Shown here one piece after another: positions 48,533 to 57,337 of a stretch of 64,000 nucleotides of DNA. The stretch's first letter is position 1, and every line of letters begins with the position of its first letter. The position numbers and the translations under genes were made by a program. The notes under the pieces are model-generated. The model had not been told where the DNA came from, did not search any database, and saw only the letters and a program-made list of their open reading frames with translations. The stretch is from Bacteroides sp. ET71 (lineage in GTDB: Bacteria; Bacteroidota; Bacteroidia; Bacteroidales; Bacteroidaceae), in NCBI RefSeq assembly GCF_023336905.1, contig NZ_JAMBLS010000010.1:33882-97881 (forward strand), written 5' to 3'.

Positions 48533-49783
48533 ATGAGAGTTACCGCTTACATACGTCAGAAAGATACATCGAAGAACGACCTTGACAGCCGTGCTTCGGT
48601 GTACTTCCGTGTCCGTGACAAAGGGCTTGATGTCAAGTGCGCAAGCGAACTTCAGATCAATCCCAATCACTGGAGCCAAGAACGACAGGGCTACAAGAGC
48701 CGTGTCAATCTTGTGGATGACGATACCAGAAACCTCTTTGACTCACAGGTCAAGGAGATTACAGGTATCATAACCAGGGAATACTATATCGGAGCAAACT
48801 CCGACTGGCTAAGACGACTGATATTTGCCTATCACCACCCCAATGCCTATTGCATGGGCAGTGGCATGGCGGTAAGCAAATCCTTTGTCATCTGGGCAGA
48901 GAGGTACCTTCAGAACAAGCATTTCGGCAAGCATCAGGAGTGCAACACCCGATGCCTGATTGACAAGGTTACTCGTTTTGAGGATGAACACAAACACCCG
49001 ATGAACATTGACAGCATGACTGCCGATGATCTTCGTGTGTTTGCGGATTTCCTGTCTTCTGACTATGACATATCTATGAATACCATCGTCACTAACATGA
49101 CCTTGATGCGTACCGTCTGCAACTGGGTACGAAAGCAGGGAGTCACAAACAATGACCCCTTCTTTGGCTATGACATGCCCAAGGCACTCTATGGCACTCC
49201 ATATTTCCTGACCATTCAGGAGCGTGACCAAGTTCTGGATGCAGACCTAACGGATGATGCAGAACTTGCTGAGTATCGTGATATGTTCGTGTTTCAGTGT
49301 ATGGTCGGATGCCGTCATAGTGATCTTGTGACCTTCACCCCCAAGAACATTATTGACGGTGTTCTGGAATATATCCCCATCAAGACCAAGGGCAAGTTAG
49401 GTGACGTTGTAAGGGTTCCTCTTATCCCCAAGGCTATGGCTATCCTTGATGGCCATGACCATGGTGATGATGAACCAATCTTCCCCAAGCATTATAACTT
49501 CAAGTTCAACGATGCTATCCGTAGAATCTTGAAGCGTGCCAAGGTAAATCGTGTTGTCACTGTGATTAACCCTAAGACACGGCTTGAAGAGAAGAAGCCA
49601 ATCTCAGATGTGGCTACCTCTCATCTTGCACGAAGGACTTTTATCGGTAATCTTTACCGCATGGTCAAAGACCCTGATTTGGTTGCTTCTATGTCTGGTC
49701 ATGCCAAAGGCAGCGTTGCTTTTGCCCGATACCGAGTCATTGATGATGACATGAAGAAATCCCTGGTTGAACTTATCCAGTGA
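48533..49783 (+). CDS. IME1 tyrosine integrase 3
   Basis: 416 residues from ATG 48533 (MRVTAYIRQKDTSKNDL); an extension to 48449 overlaps the previous gene. Catalytic residues are in VGCRHSDLVTF (Arg), ATSHLARRTFIG (His-x-x-Arg), GHAKGSVAF (His) and RYRVI (Tyr position). It has a long N-terminal arm-binding region (ASVYFRVRDKG), as in phage-type integrases. It is the most divergent of the three. Confidence 0.87.
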   Translation: MRVTAYIRQKDTSKNDLDSRASVYFRVRDKGLDVKCASELQINPNHWSQERQGYKSRVNLVDDDTRNLFDSQVKEITGIITREYYIGANSDWLRRLIFAYHHPNAYCMGSGMAVSKSFVIWAERYLQNKHFGKHQECNTRCLIDKVTRFEDEHKHPMNIDSMTADDLRVFADFLSSDYDISMNTIVTNMTLMRTVCNWVRKQGVTNNDPFFGYDMPKALYGTPYFLTIQERDQVLDADLTDDAELAEYRDMFVFQCMVGCRHSDLVTFTPKNIIDGVLEYIPIKTKGKLGDVVRVPLIPKAMAILDGHDHGDDEPIFPKHYNFKFNDAIRRILKRAKVNRVVTVINPKTRLEEKKPISDVATSHLARRTFIGNLYRMVKDPDLVASMSGHAKGSVAFARYRVIDDDMKKSLVELIQ

Positions 49784-49850
49784 TTCTCTTCTTTTTGATG
49801 GCATATTCCTTTTCCCTTTATTCGGTTACATTTCAATAATATCATAGACT

Positions 49851-50678
49851 ATGGACGATAAAAAATTACATCGTTGCTTCACTTTCTCTGAAGAGCAGTT
49901 GAAGCATCTTCGAAGCAAGAAGTACAAGATTGACCGTATGGAATGCTTCATGTCGCTTGTGGATCTTGCCGAGCCAGTTCCAAAACTTGTGCAAATCAGC
50001 AAGACCAAGCAAGTAGAAATCTTGGCAGGTCAAGTTATGGTTGACAATACCCAACTTGCCAAACTCTGGGACAAAGACCGCAAGACGGTTCCAAAGCTGT
50101 TGGATGCTATGGAGGCTGTGGGCATTTTCTCTTCTCAGGAAGTGGAAGATAACCGCATCTACACCCTTCATTGTCTCTCAGGCTGGTATGTTGATGCCAA
50201 GTTCGTGTCGAATGCCTTTGCCTTAAAGCGCAATAACGACAGTACGGCAATCATCCATGCGGAAGTTCCTGCCTCCAAGGTCATCATCACTGAGGATCCT
50301 GATGACAAGAAGAAGGACAAGGAAGGTTCTGCTTCTGCCGATGACAAATCCAATGACTCTGCCGAGGGCAACAATCCTCAGACAACTGGCAATGTGTCGC
50401 ACCAATCACCACAATCTAATGATAGTGGCAATGTGGGTAAGTCTGGAGCAGATGGCAACAAGTCACCATCACCTCCTGAAAACAATTCCCCGCAGTCTGC
50501 TGACAGCCCTTCTCCCCAAGGTGAAGCCGATGGCAAGCAGAATGAAGGGAAGCAGCATGAGCAGATACCTTCTCAGCAAGGAGGACAGCAGCCACAACAG
50601 CCTAACGGCAATCAAAGACCGCCTTTCAACGGCTATCAGAAGCCTAACGGCTACTACAACCAGAACGGCAACAAATAG
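49851..50678 (+). CDS. Winged-helix-like protein with low-complexity tail (IME1)
   Basis: 275 residues. The N-terminal 120 residues (MDDKKLHRCFTFSEEQLKHL, LAKLWDKDRKTVPKLLDAME) look like a winged helix that reads DNA. The rest is rich in Ser, Asn, Gln and Pro (PQQPNGNQRPPFNGYQKPNG) and probably disordered. The IME2 counterpart at 60099 has the same layout and lies at the same place, before MobB. A replication-initiator-like or oriT-processing role is inferred. Confidence 0.65.
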   Translation: MDDKKLHRCFTFSEEQLKHLRSKKYKIDRMECFMSLVDLAEPVPKLVQISKTKQVEILAGQVMVDNTQLAKLWDKDRKTVPKLLDAMEAVGIFSSQEVEDNRIYTLHCLSGWYVDAKFVSNAFALKRNNDSTAIIHAEVPASKVIITEDPDDKKKDKEGSASADDKSNDSAEGNNPQTTGNVSHQSPQSNDSGNVGKSGADGNKSPSPPENNSPQSADSPSPQGEADGKQNEGKQHEQIPSQQGGQQPQQPNGNQRPPFNGYQKPNGYYNQNGNK

Positions 50679-50966
50679 CCGTCTGAGGACTCAGGAATGC
50701 GACCTGCACCGCCAAACCATCCCAAAGGACGTTTACCGATACAGGACAACACGGCAAGCCGAAACGACTTTCTAAGCCCTGACGGGAACTTAGCAGGTAA
50801 AAGGACCGATTTTTAAGAGGTACTTTTCGAGAAATCCTTTTGTACTACATTATTTGTGACCAAATTTATGCAGTCCTAAAAGTTTCTCGGGCTACTCGCA
50901 GGCTCGCAGACCTATGTCCTTCTTTTTTACTGATTTATATTCATCCCTTTAATCATATTCAAAGAT
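50679..50966. other. Candidate oriT region of IME1
   Basis: 288 non-coding bases before mobB. It has CGAGAAA and TTTCTCG as an inverted pair around 50829 and 50883, and TCGCAGGCTC at 50896-50905. The same decamer is at 61111-61120 before mobB of IME2. Confidence 0.55.
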
Positions 50967-51365
50967 ATGGCTAAGAAAAAGAAGATTATCAAGAAGACAC
51001 CCACAAGGGTGCATTCCTTCCGCTGTACCGATAAGGACTGGAAGGAACTGAAAAAACTCGCTAAGGAATGTGGTATGAGCATAGGCAAGTATCTCGTTGA
51101 GACTGGCAAGAAGCATCACCCACGTCAGCGACTCACTCCAGAGGAAAGCAAAGCCCTGAACTCTCTGACTGAGGCACGTACCGACTTGATAAAAGTCCGC
51201 AGTAAGTTGCACGATGCTTCACCCGAGGAAAAGCAGAAGATGTTCAGATCTCCAAAGTTCATGAAGTGGTGGATTGAAGCCGTTGAACGACTCATCAAAC
51301 ACTGGTATAGCATTGAAGACAACCTTACTTCTCCTGTACTGACCAAAGTTCAAGAAGACGAATGA
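50967..51365 (+). CDS. mobB: MobB-like mobilization accessory protein (IME1)
   Basis: 132 residues. A basic start (KKKKIIKKTPTRVHSFRCTD) leads into a ribbon-helix-helix-like part (WKELKKLAKECGMSIGKYLV). It overlaps mobA by 4 bases. It should bind oriT and help the relaxase. Confidence 0.82.
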   Translation: MAKKKKIIKKTPTRVHSFRCTDKDWKELKKLAKECGMSIGKYLVETGKKHHPRQRLTPEESKALNSLTEARTDLIKVRSKLHDASPEEKQKMFRSPKFMKWWIEAVERLIKHWYSIEDNLTSPVLTKVQEDE

Positions 51366-52600
51366 TTATACTCGCAAGACCAGTAGCCTATGGCGGCAAT
51401 GCCGCAAGGTACGCAATGGAGAAGGAGGATGCAACCGTGGTCAAGGTGAACCACATGCCTGACTATCTCGATGCCACCGAAATCTGGTATCGGATGAAGC
51501 ATCACTGCCAGTTGCATCAACAGGACAGGACTGTTGGGCGAAAGTTGGAACGCTTCATGACCACGTTTGTACTCTCCCCATCCAAGGAAGAGTCAGAGAA
51601 CTATACCTTGGATGACTGGGCAAACCTCGCTGATGAAGGATTGGAAGCTTTGGATTCAGTCGGACTTTTACCCAAAGGCTTTAAGGAGAAGGTCAAGACC
51701 AATTTCCGCAATTCTATGAGTGTTGCTGCCTTGCATCGGGATTCCAAGTCTGGAACCCTTCACCTGCATCTTGACTGTTGCCGTGTGGATAATGACGGCA
51801 AGACCAACGATGTTCACGATGTTCACATCAGAGCAATAAGGGCTGCGGAAATTATCAACGCAAGGCATGGTTGGGAGCAACCTCAGGAGGTTCGTGAAAT
51901 GCGCCAACAAGATATAGCGGAGTTTTGCGAATATACCCTTCAGAAGATGGATAGTTTCGACATTGACCGTTACTTTGATATGCTTCGCATGAGAGGCTAT
52001 GAGGTCAATCCAAGGTATGACACTACTAACTGCAAACTTGTGGGCTACACCATCGGCAAGAATGCCTCAGTGTTCAAGGCTTCTGCCATCGGTCGAAAGT
52101 TCATGGTATCACAGCTTGAAGCCACATGGAAGAAGATGCATCCTAAGCCTACTCAGGTCAAGATGCGACCTGCTTCACCTTCCGTTTCACCGGCTCGCCC
52201 TGCTCGCCATGTTGCTCAGACAACGAAACCTACCCAGTCCAATTCTAAGCCATTGCCAGTTGCTACCAAGACTGCCTTCAATGTCAATGTTAGCGGTGAA
52301 ATGAAGAGAATCTATATTCCGAACACGGTCAAGGACATCTTCCTCAATGAGGTTCAGGTTCCTGATTCTGATATGACTGCATCAAGAGAGGACATTTCTC
52401 ATGTAGGTATGCTTCTCTTCCTTGATATGATTGATGCAGCAACAACCGTGTCCGAATCTTGTGGCGGTGGTGGTTCTGCTCCTTCCTCTGGTTGGGGTAA
52501 GGATGATGACGAAGACGAGCGTGAGCGGGCTCGCCGTTGCCTCCAGATGGCTCATGCCATGTGCAAGCCACCGCAGAAAAGACGTTCATTCCACCGTTAG
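51362..52600 (+). CDS. mobA: MobA-like relaxase (IME1)
   Basis: 412 residues. MIILARPVAYGGNAARYAME contains a Tyr near the N-terminus. The metal triad is in HRDSKSGTLHLHLDCCRVD (HLHLD). A conserved C-terminal end, ATTVSESCGGGGS, is followed by an acidic stretch and CLQMAHAMCKPP. The relaxase nicks oriT for transfer through a helper element's channel. The IME2 relaxase shares both motifs. Confidence 0.87.
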   Translation: MIILARPVAYGGNAARYAMEKEDATVVKVNHMPDYLDATEIWYRMKHHCQLHQQDRTVGRKLERFMTTFVLSPSKEESENYTLDDWANLADEGLEALDSVGLLPKGFKEKVKTNFRNSMSVAALHRDSKSGTLHLHLDCCRVDNDGKTNDVHDVHIRAIRAAEIINARHGWEQPQEVREMRQQDIAEFCEYTLQKMDSFDIDRYFDMLRMRGYEVNPRYDTTNCKLVGYTIGKNASVFKASAIGRKFMVSQLEATWKKMHPKPTQVKMRPASPSVSPARPARHVAQTTKPTQSNSKPLPVATKTAFNVNVSGEMKRIYIPNTVKDIFLNEVQVPDSDMTASREDISHVGMLLFLDMIDAATTVSESCGGGGSAPSSGWGKDDDEDERERARRCLQMAHAMCKPPQKRRSFHR

Positions 52601-52617
52601 ACAAATCCTACATATCA

Positions 52618-53235
52618 ATGAGAAGAACAAAACATGTAGAAGAACTCATCGAAGATGACGAGCAGAAGCCTGACTTCGATGACATGATGAACGAAGTCCA
52701 GGAAGAGATTGAAGAGCATGATGCCGAGGATGCTGTTGTCAGTCGTGCGCCTGAACTCAGGCAGTTGAGTGAGAACATTGACAAAGCGACCAACACTTGG
52801 ATCAATGCAACTCTTCAACTGGAGTCTGCCATCCGTAAGTACAATTCAGCTCAGACTGCTCTTGGCAATGCCGTTGACACTATCAGTGGTAAGGTTGACA
52901 CCATCAATACCCACATTGACAATGTTCTGAAGGATGCCCCAACCAAGTTGAAGGTTTCAGTCAGAGTCGATGATGTTGACTGGAAGAAGATTCAGGACAT
53001 GTTCGACAAACAACATGAATGGATGACCACTCAGATGCAGAAGCATATCCGTGAGGTCAATCAAATGTTTTATGAAGAACGTAGAAGGGTTCAGGAAAGG
53101 TACAAGGAGTACGACGGAACCTACCTCGGACACTATGTGCAGTATTTCTTCTGGTTCTTCTTTGTCCTTGGACTCGTTATTTTCGGCTTGGCTATCTTCC
53201 TGATGCTCGACAGTCACTACCACTGGACGAAGTAA
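52618..53235 (+). CDS. Coiled-coil protein with C-terminal membrane segment (IME1)
   Basis: 205 residues from ATG 52618 (MRRTKHVEELIEDDEQKPD). An acidic start is followed by about 120 residues of coiled coil and one membrane segment near the end (WFFFVLGLVIFGLAIFLML). It follows mobA by 17 bases. The IME2 counterpart is at 62849. It may link the relaxosome to the membrane. Confidence 0.75.
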   Translation: MRRTKHVEELIEDDEQKPDFDDMMNEVQEEIEEHDAEDAVVSRAPELRQLSENIDKATNTWINATLQLESAIRKYNSAQTALGNAVDTISGKVDTINTHIDNVLKDAPTKLKVSVRVDDVDWKKIQDMFDKQHEWMTTQMQKHIREVNQMFYEERRRVQERYKEYDGTYLGHYVQYFFWFFFVLGLVIFGLAIFLMLDSHYHWTK

Positions 53236-53259
53236 TCTAATGTTTATACCCTCCAAAAT

Positions 53260-53306
53260 CCCTACGAAACTTGGCATAGTCTAAGTTTGTAGGGATATTT
53301 TTTTTC
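53260..53306 (+). terminator. Terminator after the IME1 mob operon
   Basis: CCCTACGAAACTT and AAGTTTGTAGGG form a stem of about 12 pairs with a 10-base loop, followed by ATATTTTTTTTC. Confidence 0.85.
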
Positions 53307-53417
53307 TTGAAAACGTCATTTTCTTGAAAATGTGCACTATTGCCCGTTGTGGGAGCCAGATAGCATGAGTAACTTTGCACCGTCAAAATAAACGAGTGTA
53401 AACCTAATTGTTATAAA

Positions 53418-53464
53418 GTAAGCATTCCGTAAACCACGTATAGATGGTTATGGAATACTTTTTA
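53418..53464 (-). terminator. Possible terminator of the cargo operon
   Basis: AAGCATTCCGTAAACCA and TGGTTATGGAATACTT form an imperfect stem 40 bases after the phosphorylase stop. It would also stop read-through from the other strand. Confidence 0.5.
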
Positions 53465-53503
53465 TATAGTCCGCTAAATGGGAATTTACAATTCTGATAT
53501 ACT

Positions 53504-54253
53504 TCAGATGTAGGTTGCCGTTTCTAAAGCAATATAAAGTTTGTTTAAACTATGGTTGGCATTGTTCAAGCCTTTGGCTTCATATCCATTTGTATCCAAA
53601 ATGTCACCTGTTTCAAAAAAAGCATACAACTTCAAATTGTAGAAGTCGCACACAGATTGAACTCCAGCCAATTCCATTTCTACAGCGATGCACCCTTCTT
53701 CCATACGTTTGCGTACAAGTCCTTTTGTTTCTCTGATCATCGAATCTGTCGTCCATATTTTACCTGTAATATATGGTACAGATAATTTGTCGAAAATTAT
53801 GGAAAGTTCCTTGCTTGCGGCTATATCAATATAGTCGGATGGTGCTGCAAAATAATATGAACACCCGTCCCCTCTGTAACTTTGTGTCGGTATGATAAAT
53901 CTACCTTGTGTGGTTGTACGGTCAAGACTGCCACAGGAACCGAACATAATGAACTTTGATGCTCCAGTTAGCCAGCTTGCAAGATGACATTGAGAGGATG
54001 CTACTGCTGAACCTATTCCTGACAGGTAGAAAGTTATCGTAACTCCTTTATAAGTTGTTTTATAGATATGCGTATCGCCATTGCAAGCCGGCATAGTTGC
54101 AATAATTTCAGATTCGTAGGAATCAAGTAAATGCCGATGAATCTCCTTCGAGAATATTATCAGGCATATATCTGCAAAATCTCCACGTCTGCCGTAGAAA
54201 TCAAACAGATTGATCATTGGTTCAGTTTCAATATCATAACTATCAGTAATCAT
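53504..54253 (-). CDS. Nucleoside phosphorylase-like cargo protein
   Basis: 249 residues of the phosphorylase superfamily. GSCGSLDRT is the phosphate-binding loop, AVEMELAGVQSVCDF gives the nucleoside-binding Glu-Met-Glu, and FFETGDILDT follows. It would split a nucleoside into base and sugar (phosphate). It is 11 bases after the Lnu-like gene and co-transcribed with it. Its link to lincosamide resistance is not known. Confidence 0.78.
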   Translation of the reverse strand: MITDSYDIETEPMINLFDFYGRRGDFADICLIIFSKEIHRHLLDSYESEIIATMPACNGDTHIYKTTYKGVTITFYLSGIGSAVASSQCHLASWLTGASKFIMFGSCGSLDRTTTQGRFIIPTQSYRGDGCSYYFAAPSDYIDIAASKELSIIFDKLSVPYITGKIWTTDSMIRETKGLVRKRMEEGCIAVEMELAGVQSVCDFYNLKLYAFFETGDILDTNGYEAKGLNNANHSLNKLYIALETATYI

Positions 54254-54264
54254 AGCATATTGAA

Positions 54265-54765
54265 TCAGATGTGAGTTTTATATTGCTCCGGTATCTCAAG
54301 ATTGAAAGTTCTGCATAATAACAGGACGTCGTGGACATCATTTTCATCGTATTCATATCCAAGATGGAACTGTACCTGTGCCTCCGGGTTTATGCATGTT
54401 ACCTCAATATTCCCGATATTTCCTTTACCTGAGAAAGTTTCGCTTGGGAAAGTGTATCCGTCATATAGAATTCCATCTTCGACATATTCGAAACAATGCA
54501 GATCGATTATTCTTCCGTTGTCATCTTTCCAGACAGTATGGCTATCGGTCGTATAGTCCATTACAACTTCTCTGTATCCCTTCCAGGTAATCACGGATAT
54601 GGCCTTACCATAGTCTTTCTTCTCTACGAACAGATCGATGTCGTTATGTATTCTTGTTTCTCTGCCTATAAGTGCATCGACACCCCAACCGCCGTCCAGA
54701 AACACCTTTACAGATGCTTCAGACAGCATTTCAAGAATCTCACATGCATCAAAATAAGTGACCAT
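54265..54765 (-). CDS. Lnu-like lincosamide nucleotidyltransferase
   Basis: 166 residues. KVFLDGGWGVDALIG and HNDIDLFVEKKD form the nucleotidyltransferase active site, with the two Asp in DID. HLGYEYDENDVHDVLLLC matches the C-terminal part of Lnu(A/C)-type enzymes, which adenylylate lincomycin and clindamycin. NBU-type Bacteroides elements carry such genes. The exact allele cannot be given without a search. It is the IME1 cargo most likely to give a phenotype. Confidence 0.8.
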   Translation of the reverse strand: MVTYFDACEILEMLSEASVKVFLDGGWGVDALIGRETRIHNDIDLFVEKKDYGKAISVITWKGYREVVMDYTTDSHTVWKDDNGRIIDLHCFEYVEDGILYDGYTFPSETFSGKGNIGNIEVTCINPEAQVQFHLGYEYDENDVHDVLLLCRTFNLEIPEQYKTHI

Positions 54766-55170
54766 AAAATTGCAATTAAAATAAACTTTGGTGCAAAGTT
54801 AATAAAATTCCGTGAGACTAAAGAGACTTATACGTAGAAAGTTAAACATACAACTGTATTTTCGCAGAAAATACTATAAAATGCCACCTGAAAAGCCCAC
54901 TTTTCGTGCACATTTTTCCAACTAAAGCCATTTTTTCAACCTGATTGCTGAAACGACAATAAGGTTCACAATACCTGATTTTGCACCTTCAGGAACGCAG
55001 CACAAAATGATAGAAAATGAAAATTTCCGTTCATTTCCGTGTTAAGATATGTTAAGCAGATGTTTTCATTTTGGGGTTTTTGAAATTTTTGTTTCCAGTT
55101 TGTTTCTTTTGGTACTTTTTGCTTTTTGGGAGTGTTGATATTCAGCACTTTACAATTCGGAAGCAGATTC
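54766..55170. other. IME1 right end, non-coding
   Basis: 405 AT-rich bases with no supported gene. It holds the promoter of the cargo operon and ends at the traE junction. It contains T-runs and TTTCCGTTCATTTCCG, a short direct repeat. Confidence 0.6.
54784..54801 (-). promoter_or_regulatory. Promoter with overlapping palindrome, cargo operon
   Basis: On the minus strand TAACTTTG matches TAnnTTTG at 54794-54801. It overlaps a perfect inverted repeat AACTTTG-gtg-CAAAGTT (54784-54800). A repressor could bind there. Confidence 0.6.
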
Positions 55171-55262
55171 TCAAGAAGAAGATCATGATGGTCGTGGGCG
55201 CCTGCATCTTCCTGATAGCGGCGGCACAGGCCCTGCCACTGTTCTTCGGTATCGGCGGATAA
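55171..55262 (+). pseudogene. traE: TraE (DUF4134), second copy, 3' part
   Basis: KKKIMMVVGACIFLIAAAQA and LPLFFGIGG then stop. This is the missing end of the gene at 44527. It has no start of its own; a frame beginning upstream at 55071 is IME1 sequence. Confidence 0.9.
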
Positions 55263-55275
55263 GAAAGGAGGAGCG

Positions 55276-55572
55276 ATGAAAGGCAGTGACGAACGCTATC
55301 CGGACTACCCGCTGTTCAAGGGGCTTCAGCGGCCTCTTGAGTTCATGGGAATGCAGGGACGCTACATCTACTGGGCGGCAGGGTCGGCAGGCGGAGCCAT
55401 TGCCGGCTTCATCGTCGCCTACTGCCTTGCCGGTTTCGTCGCGGGGCTTGCGGCATTGGCCGTCATCCTGTCAGCCGGCATCTCGCTCATCATCCTCAAG
55501 CAAAGGAAGGGACTGCACACCAAGAAGAACAGGAAAGGAGTGTATGTCTATGCCCACTCGAAGAAGATATGA
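55276..55572 (+). CDS. traF: TraF (DUF4133) membrane protein
   Basis: 98 residues. MKGSDERYPDYPLFKGLQRP is the DUF4133 start, followed by two membrane segments (YWAAGSAGGAIAGFIVAYCL and GFVAGLAALAVILSAGISLI). It lies 13 bases after traE, with an AGGAGG-like purine run in between. It is a channel component. Confidence 0.87.
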   Translation: MKGSDERYPDYPLFKGLQRPLEFMGMQGRYIYWAAGSAGGAIAGFIVAYCLAGFVAGLAALAVILSAGISLIILKQRKGLHTKKNRKGVYVYAHSKKI

Positions 55573-55664
55573 AAGAGAAAAGCCATTACGGAGAGCGTGT
55601 GGCCCTATTGAATGTTGAACCCGGGCAGGCCCGCTTGTGCAAGAGCGAGTCTGCCCTTACTTAA
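55569..55664 (+). CDS. Possible 31-residue peptide between traF and traG
   Basis: MKEKSHYGERVALLNVEPGQ starts in an ATGA overlap with traF and ends 16 bases before the traG ATG. It could be a real small protein or a coupling leader. No homology is known to me. Confidence 0.35.
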   Translation: MKEKSHYGERVALLNVEPGQARLCKSESALT

Positions 55665-55680
55665 GCTGAAGCAACCGACA

Positions 55681-57048
55681 ATGACACTGTACATCCTATT
55701 GACATTCGCCGCCCTTTGCGCGGGCATGGCCGTCTCGGTCTATGCCTTTGGCACGGGAGGAAAGCGCAAGCGCATCTTCCAGGACATCTATTTCACCGTG
55801 GAGGACGTGGACGGCATCGGCGTGCTGTACACCAAGACCGGGGAATACTCCGCCGTCCTGCGGATGGAGAATCCCGTTCAGAAACATTCCGCCGACATCG
55901 ACAGCTACTACGAGTTCTCGAGCCTGCTCACGGCCGTGGCGCAGACGCTGGGCGAAGGCTATGCGATTCACAAGCAGGACGTGTTCGTCCGCAAGCAGTT
56001 CGAGGACGGGTCGGGCGACATGCACGAGTTCCTGTCCTCCGCCTATTTCCGGTATTTCAAAGGCCGGAGGTACACGGACAGCGTATGCTACCTGACCGTC
56101 ACGCAGGAAGCCCGGAAGAGAGGCCTGTTCTCTTTCGACGGCAAGAAGTGGCGCGACTTCCTCGTGAAGATACGCAAGGTGCATGACCAGCTGCACGATG
56201 CCGGCATACAGGCGGAGTTTCTGGACAAGTCGCGGGCAAGCGAGTTCGTTGACCGCTACTTCGCCATGAACTTCAGGGACAGGGTTGTCTCGATGACCAA
56301 CTTCAAGGTGGATGACGAGACGGTCTCGATGGGCGGCAGGCGCTGCAAGGTGTACAGCCTCGTGGACGTGGACTGCGTCGCCCTGCCGTCGCTTGTCAGA
56401 CCCTATACCAACATAGAGGTGAACAATACGGAGATGCCCGTTGACCTGCTGTCCGTCATCGACAGCATCCCGGAAGCCGAGACGGTGGTGTATAACCAGA
56501 TCATCTTCCTGCCCAACCAGAAGCGCGAACTGGCGGCACTCGACAAGAAGAAGAACCGCCACGCGAGCATCCCCAACCCCGGCAACCAGATGGCCGTGGA
56601 GGACATCAGGCGTGTGCAGGAAGTCGTGGCAAGGGAGAGCAAGATGCTCGTGTACAGCCATTTCAACCTTATCGTGGAAGTGTCAGCCGACAGGGACATA
56701 CAGAAATGCACCAACTATCTGGAGAACGCCTTCGGGCGCATGGGCATCCACATCAGCAAGCACGCCTACAACCAGTTGGAGCTGTTCGTAGCCTCATTCC
56801 CCGGCAACTGTTACGCCATGAACGAGGAATACGACCGCTTCCTTACCCTGAGCGACGCCGCCATGTGCCTGATGTACAAGGAGCACATCCAGCACAGCGA
56901 GGACACGCCGCTGAAAATCTACTACACCGACCGCCAGGGCGTGCCGGTGGCCATCGACATCACGGGAAAGGAGGGAAAGAACAAGCTGACGGACAACTCG
57001 AACTTCTTCTGCCTCGGGCCCAGCGGCAGCGGCAAGAGCTTCCACATG
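55681..57048 (+). pseudogene. traG: TraG conjugation ATPase, 5' part, cut by IME2
   Basis: The ATG at 55681 (MTLYILLTFAALCAGMAVSV) fits the family; an upstream ATG at 55612 is possible. TraG is the VirB4-like ATPase of the transfer channel. RKRIFQDIYFTVEDVDGIGV and GEGYAIHKQDVFVRKQFEDG are family hallmarks. The P-loop GPSGSGKSFHM is present, and then the frame leaves the gene into IME2 (HVIWTKTHRKEL, stop at 57111). Only about 456 residues remain; the Walker B half is beyond the window if IME2 ends there. Confidence 0.9.
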
Positions 57049-57183
57049 CATGTCATATGGACTAAAACGCATCGAAAAGAACTCCAAGCAAAACTTAGAG
57101 AAACGTCATAAAATGCTCATTTTCAATACATATTCATTAACATAACGCTCCAACCGCCTATTGCGAGTTTCATCCGTTTAGAG

Positions 57184-57191
57184 TAATTTTG
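57184..57191 (+). promoter_or_regulatory. -7 box of the IME2 HTH gene
   Basis: TAATTTTG, followed by the direct repeat TGTACCacggTTGTACC. It is 146 bases before the ATG at 57338. Confidence 0.5.
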
Positions 57192-57337
57192 TACCACGGT
57201 TGTACCATGGGCAGAGGGACACACGGTTCGTAATGAGGGTTCTTATTTCCTCTTATTTCCCCTTGTTTCCTCTTAAAAGTTTCCGTCAGGGACCATCCCC
57301 CATGAGTCACTACAAAATTCAAAAAATAACGGTAAAA

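Larger units (their letters stand above)
44814..55170 (+). mobile_element. IME1: integrative mobilizable element in traE
   Basis: The left junction is GACGTCAA|AAATATC and the right is AGATTC|TCAAGAAG. The shared TCAA is the likely crossover. The 10.36 kb element has three integrases, an HTH protein, a winged-helix-like protein, MobB- and MobA-like proteins, a coiled-coil membrane protein and two cargo genes. No long terminal inverted repeats are visible, as expected for tyrosine recombinase elements. Confidence 0.88.

Noticed and set aside
55696-56661. 321-codon open frame on the minus strand
   Set aside because: Antisense shadow of traG.
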